From a virus, in the IMG/VR virus record IMGVR_UViG_3300036832_001373, positions 83,530-147,529 of that record: a stretch of DNA of 64,000 bases; one strand, 5' to 3'. A program made the translations under genes and the position numbers. The notes below the pieces were generated by a model, which worked only from the letters and a program-made list of their open reading frames with translations, had not been told where the DNA came from and did not search any database. Positions 55,936 through 62,541 of the stretch are shown one piece after another. How positions within the stretch are numbered: position 1 is the stretch's first letter; the number at the start of each line of letters is the position of its first letter.

Positions 55936-56094
55936 TTAGTGGAAGACTCGTCCTAGGCCACCTACGAGCTCAGCTGCTATCCAGCACGCTATGGAGGCTG
56001 CTAGAAAGTTCCAAGGAGGAAGAGACCACCAGCGGATGGCTATAACTGCAAAGACGAAGGCGAAAACTAGGAGAATGAGACCTACGTTTTGCAT
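55936..56094 (-). CDS. 52-residue two-span membrane protein
   Basis: ATG 56094 behind GGAG. MQNVGLILLVFAFVFAVIAI is the first span; WNFLAASIACWIAAELVGGL the second, with WWSLPP between. Stop 15 nt before the next ATG. Size and topology resemble small holins; location 4 kb from the endolysin makes this uncertain. Confidence 0.55.
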   Translation of the reverse strand: MQNVGLILLVFAFVFAVIAIRWWSLPPWNFLAASIACWIAAELVGGLGRVFH

Positions 56095-56112
56095 TGGAGA
56101 ACTCCTAGCGTG

Positions 56113-56310
56113 TTAGGGGTTGTCGTTTTTAGTGAACGGCTGGATTCCCGGTGAGCCAGTTTGACGTTTTTTAAGACGACGCCTGAAACGTTGATTATAA
56201 ACTTTAGTAGGATCTAGAGGGTCTCGACCGTAGTTATCACGACCTCCGTAGGCTAGAATTTCTTGAACTTTTAGTTCAACAAGTTGACGAACTATTTGTT
56301 TAGCAGACAT
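56113..56310 (-). CDS. Basic leader-family protein (65 aa)
   Basis: MSAKQIVRQLVELKVQEIL carries the VRQLVE leader. The remainder is Arg/Lys-rich (VYNQRFRRRLKKRQTGS), suggesting nucleic-acid contact. Starts 4 nt before the next gene's region. Confidence 0.5.
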   Translation of the reverse strand: MSAKQIVRQLVELKVQEILAYGGRDNYGRDPLDPTKVYNQRFRRRLKKRQTGSPGIQPFTKNDNP

Positions 56311-56314
56311 AGTG

Positions 56315-56878
56315 CTAACGTCCTAGGTTTGTCAGATGGTCGTGTAGATCTTTGACGGTATTTCCGAACTTTTTGTTGGGACCATCTTCGTGTCTCCATG
56401 TAAATATAAACTTTTCAGGAGGAGTCTGTGCCATCTTGCCTCCGTAACTAACTACCCTTGATCGTGTCTTTGAATGGTTTAGCGTTACTGAGTCGCCTTC
56501 TTTATGACGAAAAATAGAAAAGTCTCCAGTGGAGTGATATGTAGGAATATAGCCCTTAGAGGTGAGTAGATCTTTGTATAATCCTAAGCTACCTTTACCT
56601 GGAGCGGAGGCTTCAGGACCTGTCGTGAAGCTAGCTGAAGGAGGTCTTGGAGGAGGTCCTTTTGCAGGTTCCGGAGCTCCTTTTGGTGGTGCTTTTGGAG
56701 GAGATTCTGGATCATAGCCCATACGTCTTAGAGCATGGGCCGCAGCTTGTTTTTCACCAGGAGTACCTGCACGTTGGTATAGGTCAAAAAGTTTTTCGTG
56801 TGTTTTTCTGGTATCAATTTCAGTTAAAAGGAGAGCTTCCACTAGAGAACGAACCGCCTGTAAGGCTGCAGTGGGCAT
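56315..56878 (-). CDS. Leader-family protein with TPGEK-type helix pair and 'GY-LLT' module (187 aa)
   Basis: Leader MPTAALQAVRSLVEALL; then KLFDLYQRAGTPGEKQAAAH with ALRRMGYDPE, a helical motif reminiscent of DUF2786; a Pro-rich linker; then a module YKDLLTSKGYIPTYHSTGD ... FIFTWRHEDGP ... LHDHLTNLG also present at 57.4 and 60.0 kb. Function unknown. Confidence 0.5.
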   Translation of the reverse strand: MPTAALQAVRSLVEALLLTEIDTRKTHEKLFDLYQRAGTPGEKQAAAHALRRMGYDPESPPKAPPKGAPEPAKGPPPRPPSASFTTGPEASAPGKGSLGLYKDLLTSKGYIPTYHSTGDFSIFRHKEGDSVTLNHSKTRSRVVSYGGKMAQTPPEKFIFTWRHEDGPNKKFGNTVKDLHDHLTNLGR

Positions 56879-56882
56879 TTTA

Positions 56883-57230
56883 CTAAATCCTAGTTGTAGT
56901 ATGACGTCTGAATTCTGGAGCTCGACCTCCTACAGTCATTCTCCAAGTATCTTTAGCATGCTCGCGGGCTTTATGCTCAGCGTCTATTTCATCTGCAGCT
57001 GTGGTCTCATGGGGACCTATATGAAGTTCTTTATTGTTGAAAGTATATTTTAACATAACGCTATATTTCTTAGGTCCTAAAGTTGGTTTTCTTTGTTGAT
57101 CTGGATGTAGGCCTAGGCGTCTGAGAGCCACACCTGCTGCTTCTTTTTCTCCAGGAGTTCCCGGTCTATCGTATAGTGCACGTATCTTGGAAGGATCTAT
57201 TTCATTGAGTAAATTTAGAACTGTGGACAT
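56883..57230 (-). CDS. Leader-type protein with TPGEK helix pair (115 aa)
   Basis: MSTVLNLLNEIDPSKIRALY merges a leader-like start with the helical motif DRPGTPGEKEAAGVALRRLG shared with its neighbour. The C-terminal half (YSVMLKYTFNNKELHIGPHE, DTWRMTVGG) is beta-rich. The pair probably arose by duplication with different C-terminal domains. Confidence 0.48.
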   Translation of the reverse strand: MSTVLNLLNEIDPSKIRALYDRPGTPGEKEAAGVALRRLGLHPDQQRKPTLGPKKYSVMLKYTFNNKELHIGPHETTAADEIDAEHKAREHAKDTWRMTVGGRAPEFRRHTTTRI

Positions 57231-57237
57231 AGGATTT

Positions 57238-57393
57238 TTAAACTCTTCCTAGTAGGATGAGTACGATTAGGACTATTAGCACTACTCCTAGTACTCCTCC
57301 TGGACCATAGCCCCACGAGGCTGAGTACGGCCAGTGTGGTAACGCTCCCACTAGCATAAGTATGAGTATGACTACTAAGATTGTTGTCAGCAT
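57238..57393 (-). CDS. DUF3309-type small membrane protein (51 aa)
   Basis: MLTTILVVILILMLVGALPH followed by WPYSASWGYGPGGVLGVVLI and a second span ending LLGRV. This matches the hallmark of DUF3309 (ALP-x-WP-S-x-SWGY-P-GG) found mainly in proteobacteria. Two spans, unknown function. Its presence in a phage suggests host-derived origin. Confidence 0.78.
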   Translation of the reverse strand: MLTTILVVILILMLVGALPHWPYSASWGYGPGGVLGVVLIVLIVLILLGRV

Positions 57394-57401
57394 TGGAGTT
57401 A

Positions 57402-57767
57402 CTAGTCCTTATGTATTTTTGATAGATAACTGTGGAAGTAGGAGGCTGATCTACCTACGTTTCCACCTCCTGTAGAAGCAGTGTGTTCCCAGCTACCCAC
57501 TAGTTTAGAATTATTTGGATGCTGCAGGACAACTACATGGAATTCCTCGCTACCAGCTTTTCTGGGATGAACATTAGTTCTAAAAAAGACAGAGTGATCA
57601 GGATCGCCACGATCTTTTTCGTAACCGTGAGATGTGAGGATCTGATGGTACACTCCTCTATGGGATGGACCTTTATCTGGATCGTAAGGTTCTGGAGGAT
57701 CCCGACTTAACGCAAACTCAACTAGTTCACTGACTATCTTTCTAGTTCTCGGATTAACTGAGTTCAT
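57402..57767 (-). CDS. Leader-family protein with 'GY-LLT' module (121 aa)
   Basis: Leader PRTRKIVSELVEFAL; module VYHQILTSHGYEKDRGDPDH, FHVVVLQHPNNSKLVGSWEH and SASYFHSYLSKI, paralleling those at 56.3 and 60.0 kb. No enzyme motif. Confidence 0.48.
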   Translation of the reverse strand: MNSVNPRTRKIVSELVEFALSRDPPEPYDPDKGPSHRGVYHQILTSHGYEKDRGDPDHSVFFRTNVHPRKAGSEEFHVVVLQHPNNSKLVGSWEHTASTGGGNVGRSASYFHSYLSKIHKD

Positions 57768-57797
57768 CAGATTGAATCCTTCACAAAGTTTGGTATT

Positions 57798-58262
57798 TTA
57801 CTCATATGAAATCTTCTCACGATTTCTATGATCTTCAACTTCTTGTTTTATATTATCAATTTTCTTAAGGTGATCTCCAGGAGGAATATATTTATTAGCT
57901 AACATGCTACCTCGTACATTCCAAGGAAAATACTTAAACGCATGTCCTTTAGCCATGTTAGGATGATGTAAATCTAACCTATAGACATGACCATAACTCG
58001 CAGCTTCTTGAGGCTCTGAAGTAAACCAACTTCTAGAGTAGTTCAGGCCTACTTCTGGAGCAAAAGGGTGAGTCTCTATTCCTCGTCTATGGAGATCAGG
58101 TGATTTAGAACCGTGATAGAGATAACGAGTAGTCGTATCTTTAGTCTTTATTCTTTTACGATCATTAGCATCCGGTGGATTAATTTTAGGATCGTCTATA
58201 TAATCTGAACTAAAGATCCTTGCATCTACCAGTGATCTTATAATCTGTCTGGCGTGGGACAC
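57798..58262 (-). CDS. Leader-family protein with ADP-ribosyltransferase-like domain (154 aa)
   Basis: The leader MSHARQIIRSLVDARI is followed by TRYLYHGSKSPDLHRRGIE (H50), YSRSWFTSEPQEAASYGHVY (Y90) and a late RGSMLANKYIPPGDHLKKI. The order YHG(S/T), S-x-x-W/Y-F-T...A-x-Y, and an IPP-type loop is that of compact ART/PARP-like or KptA-like folds. T4 packages the ART Alt with an N-terminal targeting peptide, so this is a candidate injected ART. The catalytic third residue is not certain; a non-enzymatic relative is possible. Confidence 0.5.
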   Translation of the reverse strand: MSHARQIIRSLVDARIFSSDYIDDPKINPPDANDRKRIKTKDTTTRYLYHGSKSPDLHRRGIETHPFAPEVGLNYSRSWFTSEPQEAASYGHVYRLDLHHPNMAKGHAFKYFPWNVRGSMLANKYIPPGDHLKKIDNIKQEVEDHRNREKISYE

Positions 58263-58519
58263 TAGATTGAATCCTTCACAAAGTGGAAGATTTTATCATC
58301 GAAGTAGAGCGTTCCACCAGAATCTGTGATGTCTGCTCCGTATGTATGTCCGTTTATCAGTTGACGCTGTCCATGGCTATCTGGAAAAAAGAGGAACGGA
58401 TCACATACATGCTCGTTAGTGATATTTCCAATGAATATGAGTGTATGACCATCTGGAGTGTTTGGAGGCTGGAATAGGTAGGCACACATTCCAAATGCTA
58501 TTGTTGTGAATATAGGCAA
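58262..58519 (-). CDS. Unknown small protein (85 aa)
   Basis: Hydrophobic start (MPIFTTIAFGMCAYLFQPP), then beta-rich HTLIFIGNITNEHVCDPFLF. Coupled to the ART-like gene by a 1-nt overlap. No family recognised; might be its partner. Confidence 0.38.
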   Translation of the reverse strand: MPIFTTIAFGMCAYLFQPPNTPDGHTLIFIGNITNEHVCDPFLFFPDSHGQRQLINGHTYGADITDSGGTLYFDDKIFHFVKDSI

Positions 58520-58523
58520 TTTT

Positions 58524-58709
58524 TTATCCCTCCAAAGATGGAGGTCGGATGCTACGCATCCTCCCTCTCTTTTCTAGGCCTAGTTTAAAGTGGGTTTGAC
58601 GCATTTGTTCACGTGTAGCCTTTGTATGTTTAAATCCATAAAATCCGTTAGTAGTATCTTTAGGTTTTACTACTTTAGTGTGTTTTCTAGGATAAATTCC
58701 CTTTGGCAT
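58524..58709 (-). CDS. NUMOD-like small basic protein (61 aa)
   Basis: MPKGIYPRKHTKVVKPKDTT then GFYGFKHTKATREQMRQTHF resembles the DNA-binding helices (NUMOD3-like) of homing endonucleases without a nuclease domain. Either an endonuclease remnant or a small DNA-binding protein. Confidence 0.42.
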   Translation of the reverse strand: MPKGIYPRKHTKVVKPKDTTNGFYGFKHTKATREQMRQTHFKLGLEKRGRMRSIRPPSLEG

Positions 58710-59071
58710 TAACTTGTTCCTCCCACTCCCGGTGTATAAAATTTTCCACCTGCCCCTAGAGCTTTATCAATGGCTGATAGCGCTCTGTCTCCATATTTCG
58801 ATATAGGCTCTTCCGTTGTATCGTCTTTTGGTTCTGAACTTTTTATAGTAGATGGTAACATTCCTTTACTAGCTGCAGTTATATGGCTGGTTAGGGAGGT
58901 AGGGCTTAGGTTTCTTAACCCTGTAGTTGCACCTAGTGCTCCTACCATTTGTTTATCTGTAGGAAATGTTTGAATTCTATCGTCTGGATAATTTGTGCCT
59001 GGTATATTTGCCTCCAATATTTTTAGTTCAACTAAAGAGCGTACTATTTGTTTGGACCTAGAGCTACTCAT
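58709..59071 (-). CDS. Leader-family protein (120 aa)
   Basis: ATG 59071 overlaps the upstream stop (ATGA) and follows GGGAG. Leader SSSRSKQIVRSLVELKILEA; the rest is Ala/Gly/Ser/Thr-rich without motif. Confidence 0.48.
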   Translation of the reverse strand: MSSSRSKQIVRSLVELKILEANIPGTNYPDDRIQTFPTDKQMVGALGATTGLRNLSPTSLTSHITAASKGMLPSTIKSSEPKDDTTEEPISKYGDRALSAIDKALGAGGKFYTPGVGGTS

Positions 59072-59271
59072 AGCAAGTTCTCCCATTGTTTAACTAATTC
59101 TTCATAATCATCTGCTACTGCAATTTCTCTCCCTGACTGAGTACGCACTACAGTTTTAGAGTCTGGAGCGTGTCTCACAGGGCTAGTTTCTCTCATCGAC
59201 TCTATAGCCTCTGGATAGATATATTCAGTTCCACCGTTTCCTGGTAGGGTAACCGTTAGTAGTCTGATCAT
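59068..59271 (-). CDS. Unknown small protein (67 aa)
   Basis: MIRLLTVTLPGNGGTEYIYP and DSKTVVRTQSGREIAVADDY. Its first residues (LLTVTLP) echo the start of the next gene (LLTVNVP). Function unknown. Confidence 0.4.
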   Translation of the reverse strand: MIRLLTVTLPGNGGTEYIYPEAIESMRETSPVRHAPDSKTVVRTQSGREIAVADDYEELVKQWENLL

Positions 59272-60000
59272 CTAAACTTTCTCGTATTCTTCATATTCAT
59301 AGTACCACCTAGAACAGTAAACGACATAAATCATATGTCGTATTTTCCTCGAGTTATTGGATAGCCCTCTATGGAGTACATTTCCATGTAGGATTATAGC
59401 GTCTCCAGCCTTAGCGCCTGAGGTAGTAACAGTTTCTCTACCTTCAGTTTCTCGCTGAGAGCCTATCTTTATCTCTACAGGTCCATTTTCCTTTGTAAGA
59501 TCTACTAAAGGAATGAGAACGGTGATGTAGAATATAGGTAAAGTCCCCTCAAGTTTACTATCATTAAAAAGTGACCATACGTCTCTATGCCAATACCCAT
59601 CTAGAGATCCTGGTTGGGAAGGAACTGATCCTGCATAACTCGTGTAGCCTGTCTTGAATAGCGAGTTCACTATAGTTAAAACTTTTTTATTTTCTAAAAA
59701 TTTTCTTGATTGGAATATTCCATGGTCCAGAGCCAAGTCATACCGTCCACTAGTTAGGAACATGACGGTAGAACCTCGAAACTTAGACCGTCTCCGTATA
59801 CTACCATAGTTTCTCTGGTATAGTTTTGAAGATTTAAACCCCTTCCAATAAGATTCGTTCTTTCTAATTAACTTAGAAAGCAGTTTTCCTGTGAAAACCT
59901 CAGGAAGAACCGTATATCCTTTAGTTTTCAGTTCATAAATAGGATCCACTAGTTTAGGGGAACTACTCGTTGGAACGTTGACTGTGAGAAGTTTAGCCAT
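59272..60000 (-). CDS. PhyH-type Fe(II)/2-oxoglutarate dioxygenase (242 aa)
   Basis: GYWHRDVWSLF (H138, D140), GPVEIKIGSQR, then GDAIILHGNVLHRGLSNNSR (H210, R217 or R219) form the 2-His-1-Asp iron site and 2OG anchor of phytanoyl-CoA dioxygenase-like enzymes. Such enzymes hydroxylate small molecules, lipids or amino-acid side chains; the substrate here is unknown. ATG 60000 overlaps the previous gene by 8 nt. Its 5' coding end contains an antisense copy of the 27-bp promoter-like motif. Confidence 0.75.
   Translation of the reverse strand: MAKLLTVNVPTSSSPKLVDPIYELKTKGYTVLPEVFTGKLLSKLIRKNESYWKGFKSSKLYQRNYGSIRRRSKFRGSTVMFLTSGRYDLALDHGIFQSRKFLENKKVLTIVNSLFKTGYTSYAGSVPSQPGSLDGYWHRDVWSLFNDSKLEGTLPIFYITVLIPLVDLTKENGPVEIKIGSQRETEGRETVTTSGAKAGDAIILHGNVLHRGLSNNSRKIRHMIYVVYCSRWYYEYEEYEKV
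59956..59982 (+). promoter_or_regulatory. Antisense copy of the 27-bp promoter-like motif inside the dioxygenase gene
   Basis: AGGGGAACTA, 8 nt, AACGTTGAC on the plus strand, matching the 35.7-kb copy at all but a few positions, with no open frame behind it. Could drive antisense RNA or be relic or chance. Confidence 0.4.
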
Positions 60001-60628
60001 GAGCCGCTATTGACTCTGTTCCATATTTCCTAAAACGTTGGGCTTTAGTCATGAACGTAGTTGAATCTATACCCGTATCTCCCCTACTGTGAAATTCTTT
60101 TGTTTTTGGATCGTAAAATCCTGAGTGTCTTAAAGGATGGTATTCTCCACGAGACTGAAGTTCGTTAAGTTCTGGTTCTATTTTGTGATAGGCTGCTACT
60201 TCTTCGTGAGTTTGACCTCGTTTTCCTCTATAGATCTGACCTGTGATAGGATGCTTGATAGCAGGTACGACACGATCTTCAACTTCCTTTGGTAATTTCT
60301 TTTGACCGAATGGCTCTTCAGTTGACTTAACGTAGAGATGGTAGTCTAAATCCCCAAAAGTTTTTCCATGATGGACTTCAGGATCTATACTAGAGTGATG
60401 AACCCAGTGATTAACATTTTCCCCATCTGGATGACTTAATTGCATAGTATGAGTTTCTTGGCTATTTCTAATGTGATAGGTACTTGATTTGGCGTCTTTA
60501 TGAGTTCTTCCATAGTCATATAGAGTAAGTAGTTCGTGATAGTTGTCGATATGATTGCTTTCTTCACCCTCGTGACCACTAACTTCTTTCTCTAGAAGTC
60601 GTTTTAGAATTTCCAAAACTACACTCAT
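59993..60628 (-). CDS. Leader-family protein with 'GY-LLT' and PAI-HP-TG modules (211 aa)
   Basis: Leader MSVVLEILKRLLEKEVSG; then a module YHELLTLYDYGRTHKDAKSS to WVHHSSIDPEVHHG (as at 56.3 and 57.4 kb); then VVPAIKHPITGQIYRGKRGQ, GFYDPKTKEFHSRGDTGIDS and TKAQRFRKYGTES (as at 39.8 and 46.6 kb). The rightmost leftward gene. It joins both recurring module types and the leader in one protein. Confidence 0.52.
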   Translation of the reverse strand: MSVVLEILKRLLEKEVSGHEGEESNHIDNYHELLTLYDYGRTHKDAKSSTYHIRNSQETHTMQLSHPDGENVNHWVHHSSIDPEVHHGKTFGDLDYHLYVKSTEEPFGQKKLPKEVEDRVVPAIKHPITGQIYRGKRGQTHEEVAAYHKIEPELNELQSRGEYHPLRHSGFYDPKTKEFHSRGDTGIDSTTFMTKAQRFRKYGTESIAAHG

Positions 60629-60659
60629 AAGGTAAGCTCCTCACTGCTAGCAGCTCTTT

Positions 60660-60686
60660 AGGGAAACTATCCTCTAGAACGTTAAC
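60660..60686 (+). promoter_or_regulatory. 27-bp promoter-like motif before the rightward genes at 60.7 kb
   Basis: AGGGAAACTA, 8 nt, AACGTTAAC, 25 nt before the ATG at 60712. Drives a two-gene unit whose second member is an endonuclease. Confidence 0.65.
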
Positions 60687-60711
60687 CTCTGTAAAAGAAA
60701 GGGTTTCTGCC

Positions 60712-60912
60712 ATGGACGTTAAGTATCCTGATATAGAAGTTCAGTTAACTGGTGAAGACGGAAATGCATTCTTCATAATTGGACGAGTATCCCAAGCTCT
60801 CCGTAGAGCAGGTATTCCTAGTTCTGAAATAGACGAGTTTAGAAAAATATGTATGTCCGGTGACTACGATAACGTACTACAAACTTGTATGAAGTGGGTA
60901 ACGTGTAACTAA
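60712..60912 (+). CDS. Conserved small phage protein of unknown function (66 aa)
   Basis: GEDGNAFFIIGRVSQALRRA, GIPSSEIDEF and GDYDNVLQTCMKWV match a family of about 65-residue proteins I recognise from many phages of Gram-positive and Gram-negative hosts (function unknown). Start behind GAAAGGG. Confidence 0.65.
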   Translation: MDVKYPDIEVQLTGEDGNAFFIIGRVSQALRRAGIPSSEIDEFRKICMSGDYDNVLQTCMKWVTCN

Positions 60913-60923
60913 GAGGTAAGATA

Positions 60924-61439
60924 ATGCTAATAAATGGTATATACTATTATGTAATATATCACGCTGTAGGAGTAAAATGCGGGTGTACGGTGACCTACAG
61001 ATACAGAAAGAGTAGGTATAAGGAAGGGACCGTATTTGAAATCCTAGACTTGATACCTAGATCTCTAGGAGATAAGTTCGCTGGAGACATAGAGTGGTTT
61101 TATGCTGACTGGTACGGTTACCAAAGAGGACCTCATTACTCCAAAAGTAATTGGGGTCTTAGAATGACTCAAGAACAAAGAATCAGAGCTGGTTCTAAAG
61201 GAAGTGGTTCTAAAGGAGGAAAGAGAGCCGCTGAGTTAGGAAAAACTGGATTTATGACTATGTCTCAAGAAAGAAGAGGAGCTCTAGCTAAGAAGGGATC
61301 TGAAGTAGCTTGTGCTGGCCCTAACCATAATAGTAAACAAATTTTGACATGTACTATTTGTGGCCGCACCATGAAAGGTCTCCTTGCAATGGCATCTCAT
61401 ATGAGAGCTCATACTAAAAAGAGGTCATGTTTAAAATAA
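60924..61439 (+). CDS. GIY-YIG-like homing endonuclease (171 aa)
   Basis: YYYVIYHAVGVKCGCTVTYR with R, GDIEWFYADWYG (E) and YSKSNWG (N). Repeats GGKRAAELGKTGF and CAGPNHNSKQ precede a finger CTICGRTMKGLLAMASHMRA with H. Second gene of the unit begun at 60.7 kb, behind AAGAGG. Confidence 0.78.
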   Translation: MLINGIYYYVIYHAVGVKCGCTVTYRYRKSRYKEGTVFEILDLIPRSLGDKFAGDIEWFYADWYGYQRGPHYSKSNWGLRMTQEQRIRAGSKGSGSKGGKRAAELGKTGFMTMSQERRGALAKKGSEVACAGPNHNSKQILTCTICGRTMKGLLAMASHMRAHTKKRSCLK

Positions 61440-61787
61440 CGAGATTTAGCGGAGAAGAGTGGTAAGAAACTGACTGAGTGGTCGGAAGATTTATTAGCTA
61501 TAGTTGCCCTAACTAACCGACATTTAAAATAACCCTGATTTTCGGCCAAGACCAGTGACAAACTGCATAAGGGATCCAGTGCCCCTTAGGAAAATTTTCC
61601 CCTGACTGAATTTATTTAGGAATATTTGGGCGCGGCGTTTTGCCGCGGGGAAAAAAGGCGTTTTGCCCCAAAAAAGCCGTCTTTTTTTGCGAAAAGAGTC
61701 TTGCCCGGGGCGGAAAACCCGCCCTCCGGCCCGTCCGGCGCTTTTGCCGGGCGGTTTGGGGCCCTTGGCCCCGGAAAGCAAACTAAA
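61440..61787 (+). other. Non-coding region with the 5' leader of the GC-rich gene
   Basis: The first 190 nt are AT-rich with no gene seen. From 61630 the DNA becomes very GC-rich. GCGGCGTTTTGCCGCGG (61632-61648) and an A-run/GCCC/T-run block (61652-61690) are repeated before the second paralogue (62782-62798 and 62832-62870). The poly-A/poly-T arms flanking GGCGT or CCGT can form hairpins; a terminator/leader function for a single-gene unit is likely. Confidence 0.45.
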
Positions 61788-62138
61788 ATGGCAAACGAAA
61801 CCAACACCACCGTCTCCGCCCGCGCCGCCCGTGTCGCCGGGTTCGTCTCCCAGCTCCGCGCTTTCGCCGCGGCCAACCCCGGAACCGCCTGGGATCTGCT
61901 CCCCGCCGACGACGCGGCTGTCGCGCTCTTGGTTGGCGCGGGGCGCCGCTGGAACCGGGTCGTCGATGGGGTCGGCGATAAGCTGCGGGTGCTGGCCGCC
62001 AACCCCGCTCTCGGGGTGGTCGGGGTTGCTCCGCTCGGGTTCGCGGCGCTGAAAGCCGCCCCGGAAAACCGGCCGGCCCCGGCGCTGGCCCTTCCCGCCC
62101 CGGGCGCGGTGGTTGAAAGCGGCTCGCTCGGGGGTTGA
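61788..62138 (+). CDS. GC-rich paralogue of an unknown small protein (116 aa)
   Basis: ATG 61788. ARVAGFVSQLRAFAAANPGT followed by AWDLLPADDAAVALLVGAG and RRWNRVVDGVGDKLRVLAAN aligns with the 63.0-63.5 kb protein (VAFIAQLRTHAAINQGTEWD, LLPPDDSIVAALIGNGRKMN). Almost every third codon position is G or C, unlike all other genes in the window. The tail is Pro/Ala-rich. It has its own leader and terminator. Function unknown. Confidence 0.7.
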   Translation: MANETNTTVSARAARVAGFVSQLRAFAAANPGTAWDLLPADDAAVALLVGAGRRWNRVVDGVGDKLRVLAANPALGVVGVAPLGFAALKAAPENRPAPALALPAPGAVVESGSLGG

Positions 62139-62150
62139 TCCCCCGGCGGG

Positions 62151-62177
62151 GCGGGGCGCTTCGGCGCCCCGCTTTTT
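62151..62177 (+). terminator. Intrinsic terminator of the GC-rich gene
   Basis: GCGGGGCGC, TTCG loop, GCGCCCCGC, TTTTT, beginning 12 nt after the stop. Confidence 0.85.
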
Positions 62178-62316
62178 CTTCCAGTTTTCTTCCAACCGTT
62201 CAAACCAACGTTCTCCCAATCGGCCTCCGATCGGGCGGACCAGCAACACGTCAATCGACTACAGAATCCACTATAGATCGAGGTATCAAACGTACCTCAG
62301 ATCGGAGGTGTCACGT

Positions 62317-62541
62317 ATGGTGAAATCGACTAAGACTAGAGATGAGCTCGAGAAAGAAGTTCTCGACCATCTCTTTCTCCCGAACGAAGGAGACCTTGAG
62401 CTTCTTCGGAAGATGGACATAGAAGAGCTAGAGGATGCTCTTAAGGAGAGCAAGAAGTTCTTCTTAGCAGTGAAGAAGAACGACCCAATCTTCTTCGAGA
62501 GATGGTCGAAGGAAGGAAGGGAGTGGCTTACTAGCCACTAA
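62317..62541 (+). CDS. Acidic helical small protein (74 aa)
   Basis: ATG 62317 behind GGAGG (longer upstream frames lack a ribosome site). TRDELEKEVLDHLFLPNEGD and LLRKMDIEELEDALKESKKF are predicted helices, then FFERWSKEGREWLTSH. Unknown function. Confidence 0.6.
   Translation: MVKSTKTRDELEKEVLDHLFLPNEGDLELLRKMDIEELEDALKESKKFFLAVKKNDPIFFERWSKEGREWLTSH

Noticed and set aside
62255-62280. T7-like promoter (CGACTACAGAATCCACTATAG)
   Set aside because: Only partial similarity with wrong spacing; no second copy seen.
61524-62323. Several long frames on both strands in the GC-rich block
   Set aside because: High GC removes stop codons by chance. Only the plus-strand frame from 61788 has a paralogue (63.0 kb) and a terminator.
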